The notes under the pieces: model-generated | Told to the model about the DNA's origin: nothing | Databases searched by the model: none | Seen by the model: only the letters and a program-made list of their open reading frames with translations | From: Phycisphaerae bacterium | Lineage (GTDB): Bacteria; Chloroflexota; Anaerolineae; 4572-78; J111 | DNA length: 64,000 nucleotides | Reading direction: 5' to 3' | NCBI GenBank assembly: GCA_028285035.1 | Contig: JANQQF010000094.1 | Coordinates: 92,251-156,250 of the forward strand | In this document: positions 1-8,109 of the stretch, in pieces | Numbering within the stretch: the first letter of the stretch is position 1 | How the letters are laid out: each line of letters starts with the position of its first letter | Translations under genes and position numbers: made by a program

Positions 1-342
1 CTCGGTATTTGGGGCGATAGCAGCCAAACCGGAAAATCATCCAACAATGATTTATATCGAAAAAAGAAGACCCTACCCATCATTTATATGTTTGATCAGG
101 CAACAGGTGATCGAAAGCAGCAACTGATGGACTACTATGCCAGTGACGATCCGCTGAGCGATGACGCAATCGTCTTCGTACGGGAGAGTTTGGCCGAAAC
201 CGGGGCCAAAGCCTACGCTCAGGAAATGGCCAACACCCTACAAACCCAAGCCTTTGCTGGTCTGACGCAAACAGGCATCAACAACCAAGCCCAACGCGAT
301 TTAGAAGCCATCGCCCGTTTCTTAATTGATCGGTCCTACTAA
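1..342 (+). CDS. Polyprenyl synthetase (isoprenyl diphosphate synthase), 3' part only
   Basis: The reading frame is open from the first base of the window, so the 5' end lies outside. The visible 113 residues carry a G-I-W-G-D start, then TGKS, a [10 protein letters not shown] stretch and a helical tail. This is the pattern of the C-terminal part of trans-isoprenyl diphosphate synthases, where the lysine/threonine-rich KKKTLP segment follows the second aspartate-rich motif. Such enzymes condense isopentenyl diphosphate onto allylic diphosphates to make C20-C50 chains, for example for quinones. uppS follows about 20 bp downstream on the same strand, so the two prenyl-chain enzymes probably form an operon. 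The exact chain length cannot be judged because the chain-length-determining region is missing. Confidence 0.8.
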   Translation, partial: LGIWGDSSQTGKSSNNDLYRKKKTLPIIYMFDQATGDRKQQLMDYYASDDPLSDDAIVFVRESLAETGAKAYAQEMANTLQTQAFAGLTQTGINNQAQRDLEAIARFLIDRSY

Positions 343-362
343 TACATATGTGGAGCAAGACA

Positions 363-1109
363 ATGGTTACAACACAAACAGATCAACACACTGAAGAAAC
401 AGAATATCCGCCTCTCAAAAATCCGCCATATCACATTGGTATCATTATGGATGGTAATGGTCGGTGGGCCAAAACCAATGGGAAGAGCCGGGTTGAAGGT
501 CACCGAGCAGGCACCGAAAATCTGCGTCGCACTCTGCGTAGCTCTGTTGAGTTTGGGGTAAAGATGCTCACAATTTATGCCTTCTCCACTGAAAATTGGA
601 AACGTCCTCCCTTCGAGGTAATGGGGTTGATGCGCATTTTGGAAGATGTGATTGATCGAGAGTTGGATGAATTGAACGAGAGTGGGGTTCAGCTACGGCA
701 CATCGGCCAGATAGAGCGGTTACAGCCTGCTATTCGAAAAAAAGTTCGGCACGCCATCGAGATGACGAAAAACAACGAACGACTAATTTTGAATATTGCC
801 TTTAATTATGGGGGTCGAGCGGAAATTGTGGATGCGGTGCAAAAATTGATGCAGGATAATGTACAGCCAGAGGATGTTAGTGAAGAGTTATTGAGTAATT
901 ATATGTATACAAGTGGTTGCCCCGACCCCGACCTTATCATCCGCACCAGTGGCGAATTTCGTACCAGCAATTTTTTGATCTGGCAAGCCGCCTACGCCGA
1001 GTATTACATCACCCCTACCTACTGGCCAGCCTTCGACAAAGATGAATATTACAAAGCTCTACAGCACTTTGAGCAGCGAGATCGCCGCTTTGGTGGGCGA
1101 AACGAATAA
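363..1109 (+). CDS. uppS: Isoprenyl transferase (undecaprenyl diphosphate synthase family)
   Basis: A cis-prenyltransferase that extends farnesyl diphosphate with isopentenyl units to make the undecaprenyl carrier lipid for cell-wall synthesis. Family signatures are clear: IMDGNGRWA at about residues 28-36 with the catalytic aspartate, the GHRAG segment that follows, and RTSGE near residue 193 followed by the [11 protein letters not shown] block. The length of 248 residues is normal. An in-frame ATG exists at 348, but GGAG at 352-355 sits 7 bp before the ATG at 363, while nothing ribosome-binding-like precedes 348, so I chose 363. The gene converges on 1112-1599 with a 2-bp gap. Confidence 0.93.
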   Translation: MVTTQTDQHTEETEYPPLKNPPYHIGIIMDGNGRWAKTNGKSRVEGHRAGTENLRRTLRSSVEFGVKMLTIYAFSTENWKRPPFEVMGLMRILEDVIDRELDELNESGVQLRHIGQIERLQPAIRKKVRHAIEMTKNNERLILNIAFNYGGRAEIVDAVQKLMQDNVQPEDVSEELLSNYMYTSGCPDPDLIIRTSGEFRTSNFLIWQAAYAEYYITPTYWPAFDKDEYYKALQHFEQRDRRFGGRNE

Positions 1110-1111
1110 AA

Positions 1112-1599
1112 TCAGGTCCGATTTTTGATGGGCAAATTCAGATAGGTGGCAACCTTTCGGGCCAGTGCCTGTGTATCTCTGGAACCAAGACCAAAGGCAA
1201 TCGTAGCCGGCTTAACCTTTTTACCTCGCAGGACAATCTCTTCTTCCCCCGCATCTCCTTCTACATAAACTGTATCAAATCCTGACAAGGTATAGCTTTT
1301 TTGCCATTTAAACAGTTTGTAATTCGTAAAAACGGTCACAACATCCTGCCGTCGATCAAGTTCTGCCTCTATCGTTCGCAAGATATTCCCCCACCTATAA
1401 AAATTAATAGCCCCCCAAACAACCAAACATAAGCAGAATCTATAGTTGCAGTAAATGTCCAAAAGCGATGATTAACTAAACTGTTAATAAGCAAAAATAT
1501 CCCGCCGAGGATAAACAAGACCATCAAAATATAGGCAAGGATTGGGTAACGGCTTTTGATAATGATTTTGTCAGGTGACAGGAAGCGATTTTGTTGCAT
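1112..1599 (-). pseudogene. Two-helix membrane protein with soluble tail, interrupted by a frameshift
   Basis: Two overlapping minus-strand frames together make one sensible protein. The first frame (start 1599) gives a short basic N-terminus and two hydrophobic segments, around YILMVLFILGGIFLLI and VWLFGGLLIFIGGG, then stops at once. The second frame (stop at 1112) gives a soluble tail starting near LRTIEAELDRRQD. One extra base in the G5 run (plus-strand C run at 1387-1391) would join them into a 162-residue protein with both helices followed by the soluble part. I do not recognise the family; the layout resembles small two-TM proteins with a PH-like cytoplasmic domain. It is either a real frameshift or a homopolymer sequencing error. 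Confidence 0.6.
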
Positions 1600-1798
1600 G
1601 ACAGGACCCTGTTAATGTAGTAGCTTTATTGTGACACAAAGCTCACCCCGAGATAACCACACTTTTTTCCTAAGATTTGAGAATTTTTGTTGACCAAGTG
1701 CTGAATGTACCAAGATAATAGTGAGACAAAAGGGTTTAGATTTGTAGATTCGCCTGATCATTCTTGCGTAGAACACCTTATTCGGATAAGGTAGACCT

Positions 1799-4700
1799 AT
1801 GATTGGGCAAACCATTAACAATCGGTACCAAGTCGAAACGCTGTTAGGCAGAGGGGGGATGGGCTCTGTTTATCGGGCGACTGATCTGGGGCAAAATCGT
1901 GTCGTTGCTCTCAAGTTTCTCGATCTCTATCGTGGGGAGCAGTCAGAGGCCGCCCTGACCCGCTTTCAGCGAGAATTTCGAGTGCTTACCCGACTAAACC
2001 ATCCTCACATCATCCAAGCTTATGAATTTGGCAGCCACAAGGATACCCCTTATTTTGCCCTTGAATTTTTGGATGGCGACACGTTGTCTACTGAAATAGA
2101 CGCCGCCCCACTTCCCAGAGAGCGAACGCTTCAGCTCGCCTTGCAAATCTGTAATCCGCTGACCTACTTGCATTCCAAAACGATTGTCCATCGTGATCTC
2201 AAGTCTGACAACTTGATGTTGGTCAAGAATGGAACCTCAGCCCCGTTGCAAATCAAGCTAATGGATTTTGGTTTGGTGCATCAGGCTGGGCTTTCGATGC
2301 AACTGACCCAGGGGGGGATGGTCTTGGGCACCGTGGCCTATATGGCTCCTGAGCAGGCTCAGGGGTTTCCGGTTGACTTTCGAACCGATCTTTATGCCTT
2401 GGGCGCAATCCTCTATCAGATGACAACGGGCCAGCTTCCCTTTACCGCCGATAATCCGGCGGTGATGTTGATGAACCTGTTAAGCAGCACCCCACCTGCC
2501 CCGCATCAAATCAACTCCGAGATTGACAGCCCTTTAAGCGAGCTAATTCTACAGCTTTTGGCCAAAGAGCCATCCGAACGCCCTGCCAGCACTGAGGCCG
2601 TGACAGCCCGATTGGCTGCTTTGGCCAATGAAACAAGCCCAGCCGCCACAGTAGTCATTGATCCATTACATCATCCCGGACGGATTGATTTGATTCCCCG
2701 TATTCCACTTATTGGTCGGGAGAAAACCTTGACCCAACTCCGACAAATATGGAATACCGCTCGGGCTGGACAGGGGCAGGTCGTGTTATTAGCAGGGCTA
2801 GCTGGTGCTGGCAAAACTCGCCTCCTGGACGAAATCAGACCGCACGTCAGGCTTGAGCAAGGCTGGGTGGTTCGGAGCCACTGCCACGATCAAGGAGCCC
2901 TCCCTTATCAGCCAATCACCACAATTTTAGAAGATTTGTTGCACCGTCTTCCCGAGACTGTGACCGATGCCCTACCCACCGAATTAACCCGTCTCTTGCC
3001 AGGAAATAACAGTGAGGGCCATAACCTGCCCGATGAGAGCGATCAAGCCGAGGCCAGACGTCGACTATTTGTGGCGTGCTGGGAGGTAATCCAGCACGCC
3101 ACAGAGGACCGTCCCCTCCAACTCATTATCGAAGATTTGCAGTGGACCGATCCCGCTACGCTAGATCTCATCGATTATCTGATGAGCCAAACAGACCAGA
3201 CACGCCTGCTCTTGACCCTCACCTATCGCTCCGAAGAATTTGACCCTGCCGCCAAGCTGGCGATGTTACGCCAGGATGTAGGCCGCCAAGCAATGGCCAA
3301 AACCATCGATCTGACCTTGTTAAATCGTGAGCAGGTGGCTCGATTTTTGCAGCAGGCCTTGAGTTGGCCCAACGTGCCGGAGTGGCTTATTGACAACTTC
3401 TATCAGGCCACTGACGGCAACCCCCTCTTTATCGAAGAAACACTCAAGGCTTTAGCCGCTGAAGGGCAGATAGCAACATGGAAGGCCCAAGACACGGGTC
3501 AAATTCATAAAGTGACCATCTCTCAAGCTAATTTACAACTGCCACAAAATGTGCTGGATTTGGCTCAACGTCGTTTACAGTTGTTGACAGATGAGGATCG
3601 GACCATTTTGACCACAGCGGCTGTTTTGGGGCAAGAGTTCCCCTTTATGTTGCTGGAAACGGTAGCCAGACTTGAGGAAGAGGCACTGCTTGACGCCGTC
3701 GAGCGTCTGCTGGCTGCTCGCCTCATCGAAGAGCTCCCCTTACAAGATGGCGAGGATCGCTACCGATTTGCCCAGGAAGCGTTGCGGCAAGCCTTGTTGA
3801 CTAACATCAGCCAGCGGCGACAACGACTGCTTCACCGACGGGCTGGCGAAGCTATTCAATCAATCTACGATACCAGCCAGCGCTGGACCTGGCCCCTCCT
3901 AGCCCACCATTTTGCCTTAGCAGGGAATGAAAGTCAGGCTCTCAAGTATTTCATTTTGTCCGGGGATGCTGCAGCACGAGTATATGCCAACATCGAAGCT
4001 ATCAATTACTTTGGCCGCGTCCTGGAAATCGCAAAACAGGCTCAAACGGTTGATCCACCCGATGTTCTCGTTCAGCTTTGCACGCGATTGGGTCGTGCCC
4101 TGGAGTTAAATGCGCAATTTGAACAGGCGCTAGCCCATTACGAGACCATCGGTCAGTTGGCCAATGACCGCAATGATCAGGCGTTGGCTTTAACTGCCTT
4201 ACTAGCTCGAATTACTCTCTACGCCGCTCCCAATGCGGTCCACAACTCAAGCCGGGCCGAGGTATTATCAGAAGAAGCGCTTACCCTAGCGCGTAAAATG
4301 GGCGACCGTGCCGCGGAGGTAAAACTTTTGCGGACATTGATCAATGTTTATGCGTTCACTAACAGAGTATCACAAGCAATTTCTGCCGGAGAGCAAGCCT
4401 TAAGTGTCGCTCGGGGCCTCGACTTAACAGAGGAGATGGCCTTTATTCTGACCGATGTCGGCCGTTTCTGTATGATGAGCAATCGCATCGAGCAGGGTAG
4501 AACATTTTTGAGCGAGGCCAGCACACTATGGCAAGCGTTGGATAATCTCCCGCTACTGGCCGATAGCCTGAATGCCAATATTCTTCTCAACATTTACCTG
4601 ACTGAGTATGAAGAGGCTTTAGCGATTTCAGATAAAGCCTATCAAATTAACCTGTCGATTGACAATGTTTGGGGACAATCCCACAGTCGATACAAGATTG

Positions 4701-5233
4701 GCCAAATCTATTGGGACCGGGGACAAGCGGAGCAGGCCATCACCATTACAGAAAAGGCCATTACTTTGGCCGAACAGGCTGGCTTTGTCGTCCCTCAGGT
4801 CATTGGTCGGGCTGACTTGGCTATAGTCTATACAGAACTTGGCGCATTCAAGCGAGCCTTGGAGATTGGACACTTGGCCCTTAAGGTGCAGGCAGAAAGG
4901 ATGCCAGCTAGTATTCCCTACAACCTCGCCTCGCTCGTCCACACTTATGTATTGCAAGGTAATTTTGATGAAGCCAAAGCTATGATGGATCGGCATAAGC
5001 AAAGCATGACCTCAGGCGCAATCCCTGCGTTTGTCATCCCCGCCACTTTGGCTGAGGGTGAATTTTTATTGGCGAATGGCGATCTGGACGAGGCCAGACA
5101 AGTCCTGGATACCTTGCTCACCACCTTAAATGAGGCCCAAATGCATGTATATGTGCCTCAAACCTTGTATTTACTGGGACAAACATTGTTGGGCTTAGGT
5201 GACACTGAGGCAGGCCACCAGTTACCTACTTGA
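1799..5233 (+). CDS. Ser/Thr protein kinase fused to AAA ATPase and TPR domain (C-terminus split off by frameshift)
   Basis: A cytoplasmic multidomain signalling protein of 1144 residues in this frame. Residues 10-270 are a PknB-type kinase: glycine loop GRGGMGSVY, catalytic lysine in VVALK, HRDLKSDN near residue 130 and DFG. An AAA_16-type ATPase follows, with Walker A GLAGAGKT near residues 330-338 and IIEDLQWTDP as Walker B. From about residue 690 to the end are TPR-like helical repeats. This kinase-ATPase-TPR layout is common in Chloroflexota; the target is unknown. The frame ends at a TGA at 5231-5233, but the natural C-terminus continues in the +1 frame (next entry). Skipping one G near 5210 restores a continuous product to 5447. 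The hairpin CCTTAT-TCGG-ATAAGG at 1776-1791 overlaps the putative ribosome site. Confidence 0.88.
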   Translation: MIGQTINNRYQVETLLGRGGMGSVYRATDLGQNRVVALKFLDLYRGEQSEAALTRFQREFRVLTRLNHPHIIQAYEFGSHKDTPYFALEFLDGDTLSTEIDAAPLPRERTLQLALQICNPLTYLHSKTIVHRDLKSDNLMLVKNGTSAPLQIKLMDFGLVHQAGLSMQLTQGGMVLGTVAYMAPEQAQGFPVDFRTDLYALGAILYQMTTGQLPFTADNPAVMLMNLLSSTPPAPHQINSEIDSPLSELILQLLAKEPSERPASTEAVTARLAALANETSPAATVVIDPLHHPGRIDLIPRIPLIGREKTLTQLRQIWNTARAGQGQVVLLAGLAGAGKTRLLDEIRPHVRLEQGWVVRSHCHDQGALPYQPITTILEDLLHRLPETVTDALPTELTRLLPGNNSEGHNLPDESDQAEARRRLFVACWEVIQHATEDRPLQLIIEDLQWTDPATLDLIDYLMSQTDQTRLLLTLTYRSEEFDPAAKLAMLRQDVGRQAMAKTIDLTLLNREQVARFLQQALSWPNVPEWLIDNFYQATDGNPLFIEETLKALAAEGQIATWKAQDTGQIHKVTISQANLQLPQNVLDLAQRRLQLLTDEDRTILTTAAVLGQEFPFMLLETVARLEEEALLDAVERLLAARLIEELPLQDGEDRYRFAQEALRQALLTNISQRRQRLLHRRAGEAIQSIYDTSQRWTWPLLAHHFALAGNESQALKYFILSGDAAARVYANIEAINYFGRVLEIAKQAQTVDPPDVLVQLCTRLGRALELNAQFEQALAHYETIGQLANDRNDQALALTALLARITLYAAPNAVHNSSRAEVLSEEALTLARKMGDRAAEVKLLRTLINVYAFTNRVSQAISAGEQALSVARGLDLTEEMAFILTDVGRFCMMSNRIEQGRTFLSEASTLWQALDNLPLLADSLNANILLNIYLTEYEEALAISDKAYQINLSIDNVWGQSHSRYKIGQIYWDRGQAEQAITITEKAITLAEQAGFVVPQVIGRADLAIVYTELGAFKRALEIGHLALKVQAERMPASIPYNLASLVHTYVLQGNFDEAKAMMDRHKQSMTSGAIPAFVIPATLAEGEFLLANGDLDEARQVLDTLLTTLNEAQMHVYVPQTLYLLGQTLLGLGDTEAGHQLPT

Positions 5234-5447
5234 AGCTCGGGCTCAGGCCGAGGCCATCGGTTCAAAGCGAATGCTGTGGCAAATTTTGGCCGCTTTGGCT
5301 GAGATTGAAACCGACCCTGGCGAAGTCAAACAATTACGCCAACAAGCCCTCAAGATTATCGACTACATCGCAGAGCACACCCCACCAGACTTACGCGACT
5401 CGTTTCTGGCCCTGCCAAAGGTACGGGCGATATATAAGATTTCTTAA
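5199..5447 (+). pseudogene. Out-of-frame C-terminal fragment of the 1799 kinase/AAA/TPR protein
   Basis: This frame encodes about 80 residues: ATSYLLEARAQAEAIGSKR, then LWQILAALAEIE, and a tail with DLRDSFLALPKVRAIY. It looks like the last TPR helices and the usual ending of this protein class. It has no convincing start of its own; it opens with GTG inside the preceding gene. If one base of the GAGGCAG sequence around 5207-5213 is skipped, the upstream frame runs into it as GDTEQATSYLLEAR, a natural TPR helix. I therefore treat it as the displaced end of the upstream gene, not as a separate gene. Confidence 0.75.
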
Positions 5448-5479
5448 TCTGACTCCTTAAAAATTGGCTCTATTTTATC

Positions 5480-5508
5480 TTGACAAATTAACGGTTATTG
5501 TATATAAT
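5480..5508 (+). promoter_or_regulatory. Sigma70-type consensus promoter before the NMN adenylyltransferase-like gene
   Basis: TTGACA at 5480-5485 and TATAAT at 5503-5508 are separated by exactly 17 bp, matching the housekeeping consensus in both boxes. A second TATAAT lies at 5513-5518. It sits in the arms of an odd palindrome CACTAT-A-ATAGTG (5510-5522), placed where transcription should start, so it could be an operator. The coding start is at 5542. Confidence 0.75.
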
Positions 5509-5541
5509 GCACTATAATAGTGTAAAAAGAACAAAAAGCCT

Positions 5542-6102
5542 ATGAAAACTTCATCAGCAAATCTCAACCGCATCGGAATGGTCGCTCGCTGGCGACCGGT
5601 GCATCTCGGCCAAACGCCTGTACTACGGGCACTCTGTGAACATACAGATGAGGCCCTCATCGGGATTGGGAGCAGCAATCGCTACAATTTACGCAATCCG
5701 TTCACGCTGGAAGAAACGATCGATATGCTCAATTTGGCCTTAGCTGGCTATGACAACTATCAGCTCATTCCCGTGCCCGATTTAGATGACGGCCCTCGTT
5801 GGCGAAAGATGATCTTGGAGCTATTTGGACCATTAGACCTTTTCGTGACTGATAATCCATATGTCGCCAGTCTTCTTAACAAGGATTATGGGATCATTCG
5901 GCCAGTGAGACTCGTCCCAGAGGAAGAGAAAATTGCAGTGAGCGGCACAATGGTCCGCCGAACGATGGCGCAGGGGGATAGCTGGCAAGATTTAGTCCCT
6001 CCCGAAATTGCGGCTTATCTGATCGAGAATGGGCTGGACCATCGATTTCGAAAAGAGTTTGGGTTACAAACATTGGCCCAAAGCACGATTATAAAAAAGT
6101 AG
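5542..6102 (+). CDS. Nucleotidyltransferase, probable nicotinamide-nucleotide adenylyltransferase
   Basis: A 186-residue HIGH-superfamily nucleotidyltransferase resembling archaeal-type NadM, which joins NMN and ATP to give NAD. The N-terminal motif reads ARWRPVHLGQ (residues 15-24) and the C-terminal phosphate-binding motif reads SGTMVRR near residue 133, matching the family's ISxTxxR. The second histidine of the usual HxGH is replaced by glutamine, which is unusual for an active enzyme, so substrate and activity are uncertain. The context supports an NAD role: nadE lies 2 kb downstream on the same strand. A near-consensus promoter with an overlapping palindrome precedes the gene. Confidence 0.75.
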   Translation: MKTSSANLNRIGMVARWRPVHLGQTPVLRALCEHTDEALIGIGSSNRYNLRNPFTLEETIDMLNLALAGYDNYQLIPVPDLDDGPRWRKMILELFGPLDLFVTDNPYVASLLNKDYGIIRPVRLVPEEEKIAVSGTMVRRTMAQGDSWQDLVPPEIAAYLIENGLDHRFRKEFGLQTLAQSTIIKK

Positions 6103-6200
6103 CAGAGTAGCAAGGTAACAAGCCACCACTTTGCAACTTTGCTATTATCCGCCCAACAATCAACTACTAATTACTGATTACTGACAACGGAGGTGAAACC

Positions 6201-7163
6201 ATGTATTCTTGGGATGACGATACCAGCGATTGGTATGGCGTGAGTGCTTACAGTTATGGCGAAAAAGGGAAAGAAAAACGAAGTAAAGCAGCAAGTCGGG
6301 CCAAAGCCCACGGCCCGCGCACCTATGAGAAGAAGCAAGGGCCAAATGAAAAGGTCGTAGATCCGAGCAAAACGGTCAAAACCACATCAACCAATCCCTT
6401 GATTGTCGCGGTCGATGTCACAGGATCGATGGCGAATTGGCCTTTTGAAATCTTTGATCGCCTGCCCTTGATGTACAACACCCTTTCACAATATCGGGAG
6501 GATTTGGAAATCTGTTTCGTAGCCATCGGCGATGCCAATTACGACCAATGGCCGTTACAAACGACCAACTTTGCTAGCGGCTATGATTTGGAGCAGTTAC
6601 TTGGCTCGCTTTATGGTGAAGGCGGCGGTGGGGATGCCCCAGAGAGCTACGGTCTTTTTGCCCATTGGGTCAACACCCACGTGCAAATTCCTAACGCAAC
6701 CGAAACCCCATTTTTGATCGTATTTGGTGACGCCCCGATGCACGAAACAGTTAAACATCAACACATAAAAAGCCTTTTAGGAGACCGTGCCCAAGATGTC
6801 AACGCCATAAGAGCGTGGCAACAAACCTGCCAGACGTGGAACACTTGGTTTTTGCGTCGGCCCACAGGTCGTCCTGGCGACAAAGTCGATCAACAGTGGG
6901 GCAAGGCCATTACCGAGCAGAAAATTTTCAAAATTGAAGATGAGCAACGGGCTGTTGACTATGCGATGGGCCTTATCGCACGGGCTTGGGGCCATTTCGA
7001 TAACTTCCAAGACAACATGCTCGCTCGCCACCCGGAAGAGAAAGTGGCTGCAGTCAGTGAACCCATTGAGATGAAATGCCCTCGATGTGGAGCACCCATC
7101 CCCGTGGATGTAAAAGCTGGCTTATTCAGTTGTAGCTATTGTGGCACGACCTTGAAGGTGTAA
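6201..7163 (+). CDS. VWA-domain protein with C-terminal zinc ribbon
   Basis: A 320-residue protein with no signal peptide. The N-terminal 60 residues are polar and basic. A von Willebrand factor A fold follows: VAVDVTGSM near residue 71 supplies a DxTxS form of the metal-site motif, and GGGGDAPES near residue 140 is a typical later loop. The C-terminus (about 292-313) is a CxxC...CxxC zinc ribbon, CPRCG and CSYCG. VWA domains mediate metal-dependent protein contacts; the partner is unknown. The start is supported by GGAGGTGAA just upstream. It lies between the two NAD genes, but I see no direct link to NAD metabolism in the sequence. Confidence 0.8.
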   Translation: MYSWDDDTSDWYGVSAYSYGEKGKEKRSKAASRAKAHGPRTYEKKQGPNEKVVDPSKTVKTTSTNPLIVAVDVTGSMANWPFEIFDRLPLMYNTLSQYREDLEICFVAIGDANYDQWPLQTTNFASGYDLEQLLGSLYGEGGGGDAPESYGLFAHWVNTHVQIPNATETPFLIVFGDAPMHETVKHQHIKSLLGDRAQDVNAIRAWQQTCQTWNTWFLRRPTGRPGDKVDQQWGKAITEQKIFKIEDEQRAVDYAMGLIARAWGHFDNFQDNMLARHPEEKVAAVSEPIEMKCPRCGAPIPVDVKAGLFSCSYCGTTLKV

Positions 7164-7215
7164 GACTTATCGTTCGTTTTTCGATTTGTTGATAAATCTC
7201 CCTTAGGACTTATTA

Positions 7216-8109
7216 ATGAAAATCCAAGCCATCGTCACCGCCCCACCCTACGCGTCATTTTTGGATGAAGTGGCAGCTCACCCCATCATCAGCGGCTTTC
7301 GTCTCAACACCGTAATGCCGTTACGTGGGGGGCCAGAGGAAGCGTTGAGTCGGCTCAAAGATTTTGGCCAGCCGCTTTGGGTTGATCTCAAAGGTCGACA
7401 GTTACGGGTGGTTGGGGCGGCTATCCCACCGTACACTGAAGTAATATTAAGCCATCCCATTAAAGTCAACACACCCGTGGATGCCTTCTTTTCTGATGGC
7501 AATGAATGTGTCCGAGTCGCTGCTGTCGATAAAAACCGTCTCATTTTGGAGGATGGGCCTCGTCGTCTGATTGGCCCGGGCGAGTCGGTCAATATTGTCG
7601 ATCCTTCGCTTAAAATTGGTGGCACCTTGACCGATACAGATTTAGCCTATCTCAGGGCAATGGGTAAGATGGGGCTTAAAAATGTGATGCTCTCCTACGT
7701 AGAACATCCAAGTGATATCGAACAAGTGCAACGACAGTTACCAAGGGCAGAGGTTGTCGCGAAGATTGAAACGCGGCGGGGATTGGCTTTTGCGCAACGT
7801 TATGGAGCAACATACGGTCAGTTAATGGCAGCCCGTGGCGATCTGTTTGTCGAGGTGTTACAACCTCATCGCATTATTGAGGCAGTCGGTCAAGTGATCA
7901 AAGCTGATCCCAATGCCATCATTGCCAGTCGCATTCTCAATTCATTGGCCCGCCATCCCGTGCCCGGCAGTGCCGACATCAGCGATGTCGCCTTCCTCCT
8001 CTCCCTCGGGTATCGCACCTTTATGCTGGGAGACGCCATCTGTTTACAACGTGACTCAGTGCTTGAAGCGCTTAACCTGCTTGAAGCCATTGCGGAGACA
8101 CTCTTATGA
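7216..8109 (+). CDS. Pyruvate-kinase-like (beta/alpha) barrel protein, short form
   Basis: The 297 residues read like pyruvate kinase domains A and B without the C-terminal regulatory domain (full enzymes are about 470-590 residues). Similar blocks include RLNTVMPLRGGPEEA at the start, a VDLKGRQLR strand, a B-domain-like insertion, VVAKIETRRGL near residue 182 (the active-site lysine and glutamate block) and AARGDL near residue 205 (the MxARGD block). The K-I-E and G-D residues are kept, so some phosphoenolpyruvate- or pyruvate-type chemistry is possible, but the true substrate is unknown. Its stop overlaps the nadE start (ATGA at 8106-8109), so the two are translationally coupled. Confidence 0.72.
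   Translation: MKIQAIVTAPPYASFLDEVAAHPIISGFRLNTVMPLRGGPEEALSRLKDFGQPLWVDLKGRQLRVVGAAIPPYTEVILSHPIKVNTPVDAFFSDGNECVRVAAVDKNRLILEDGPRRLIGPGESVNIVDPSLKIGGTLTDTDLAYLRAMGKMGLKNVMLSYVEHPSDIEQVQRQLPRAEVVAKIETRRGLAFAQRYGATYGQLMAARGDLFVEVLQPHRIIEAVGQVIKADPNAIIASRILNSLARHPVPGSADISDVAFLLSLGYRTFMLGDAICLQRDSVLEALNLLEAIAETLL

Noticed and set aside
1612..1821. 69-codon minus-strand ORF before the kinase gene
   Set aside because: No protein-like composition or ribosome site, and it covers the kinase start region.
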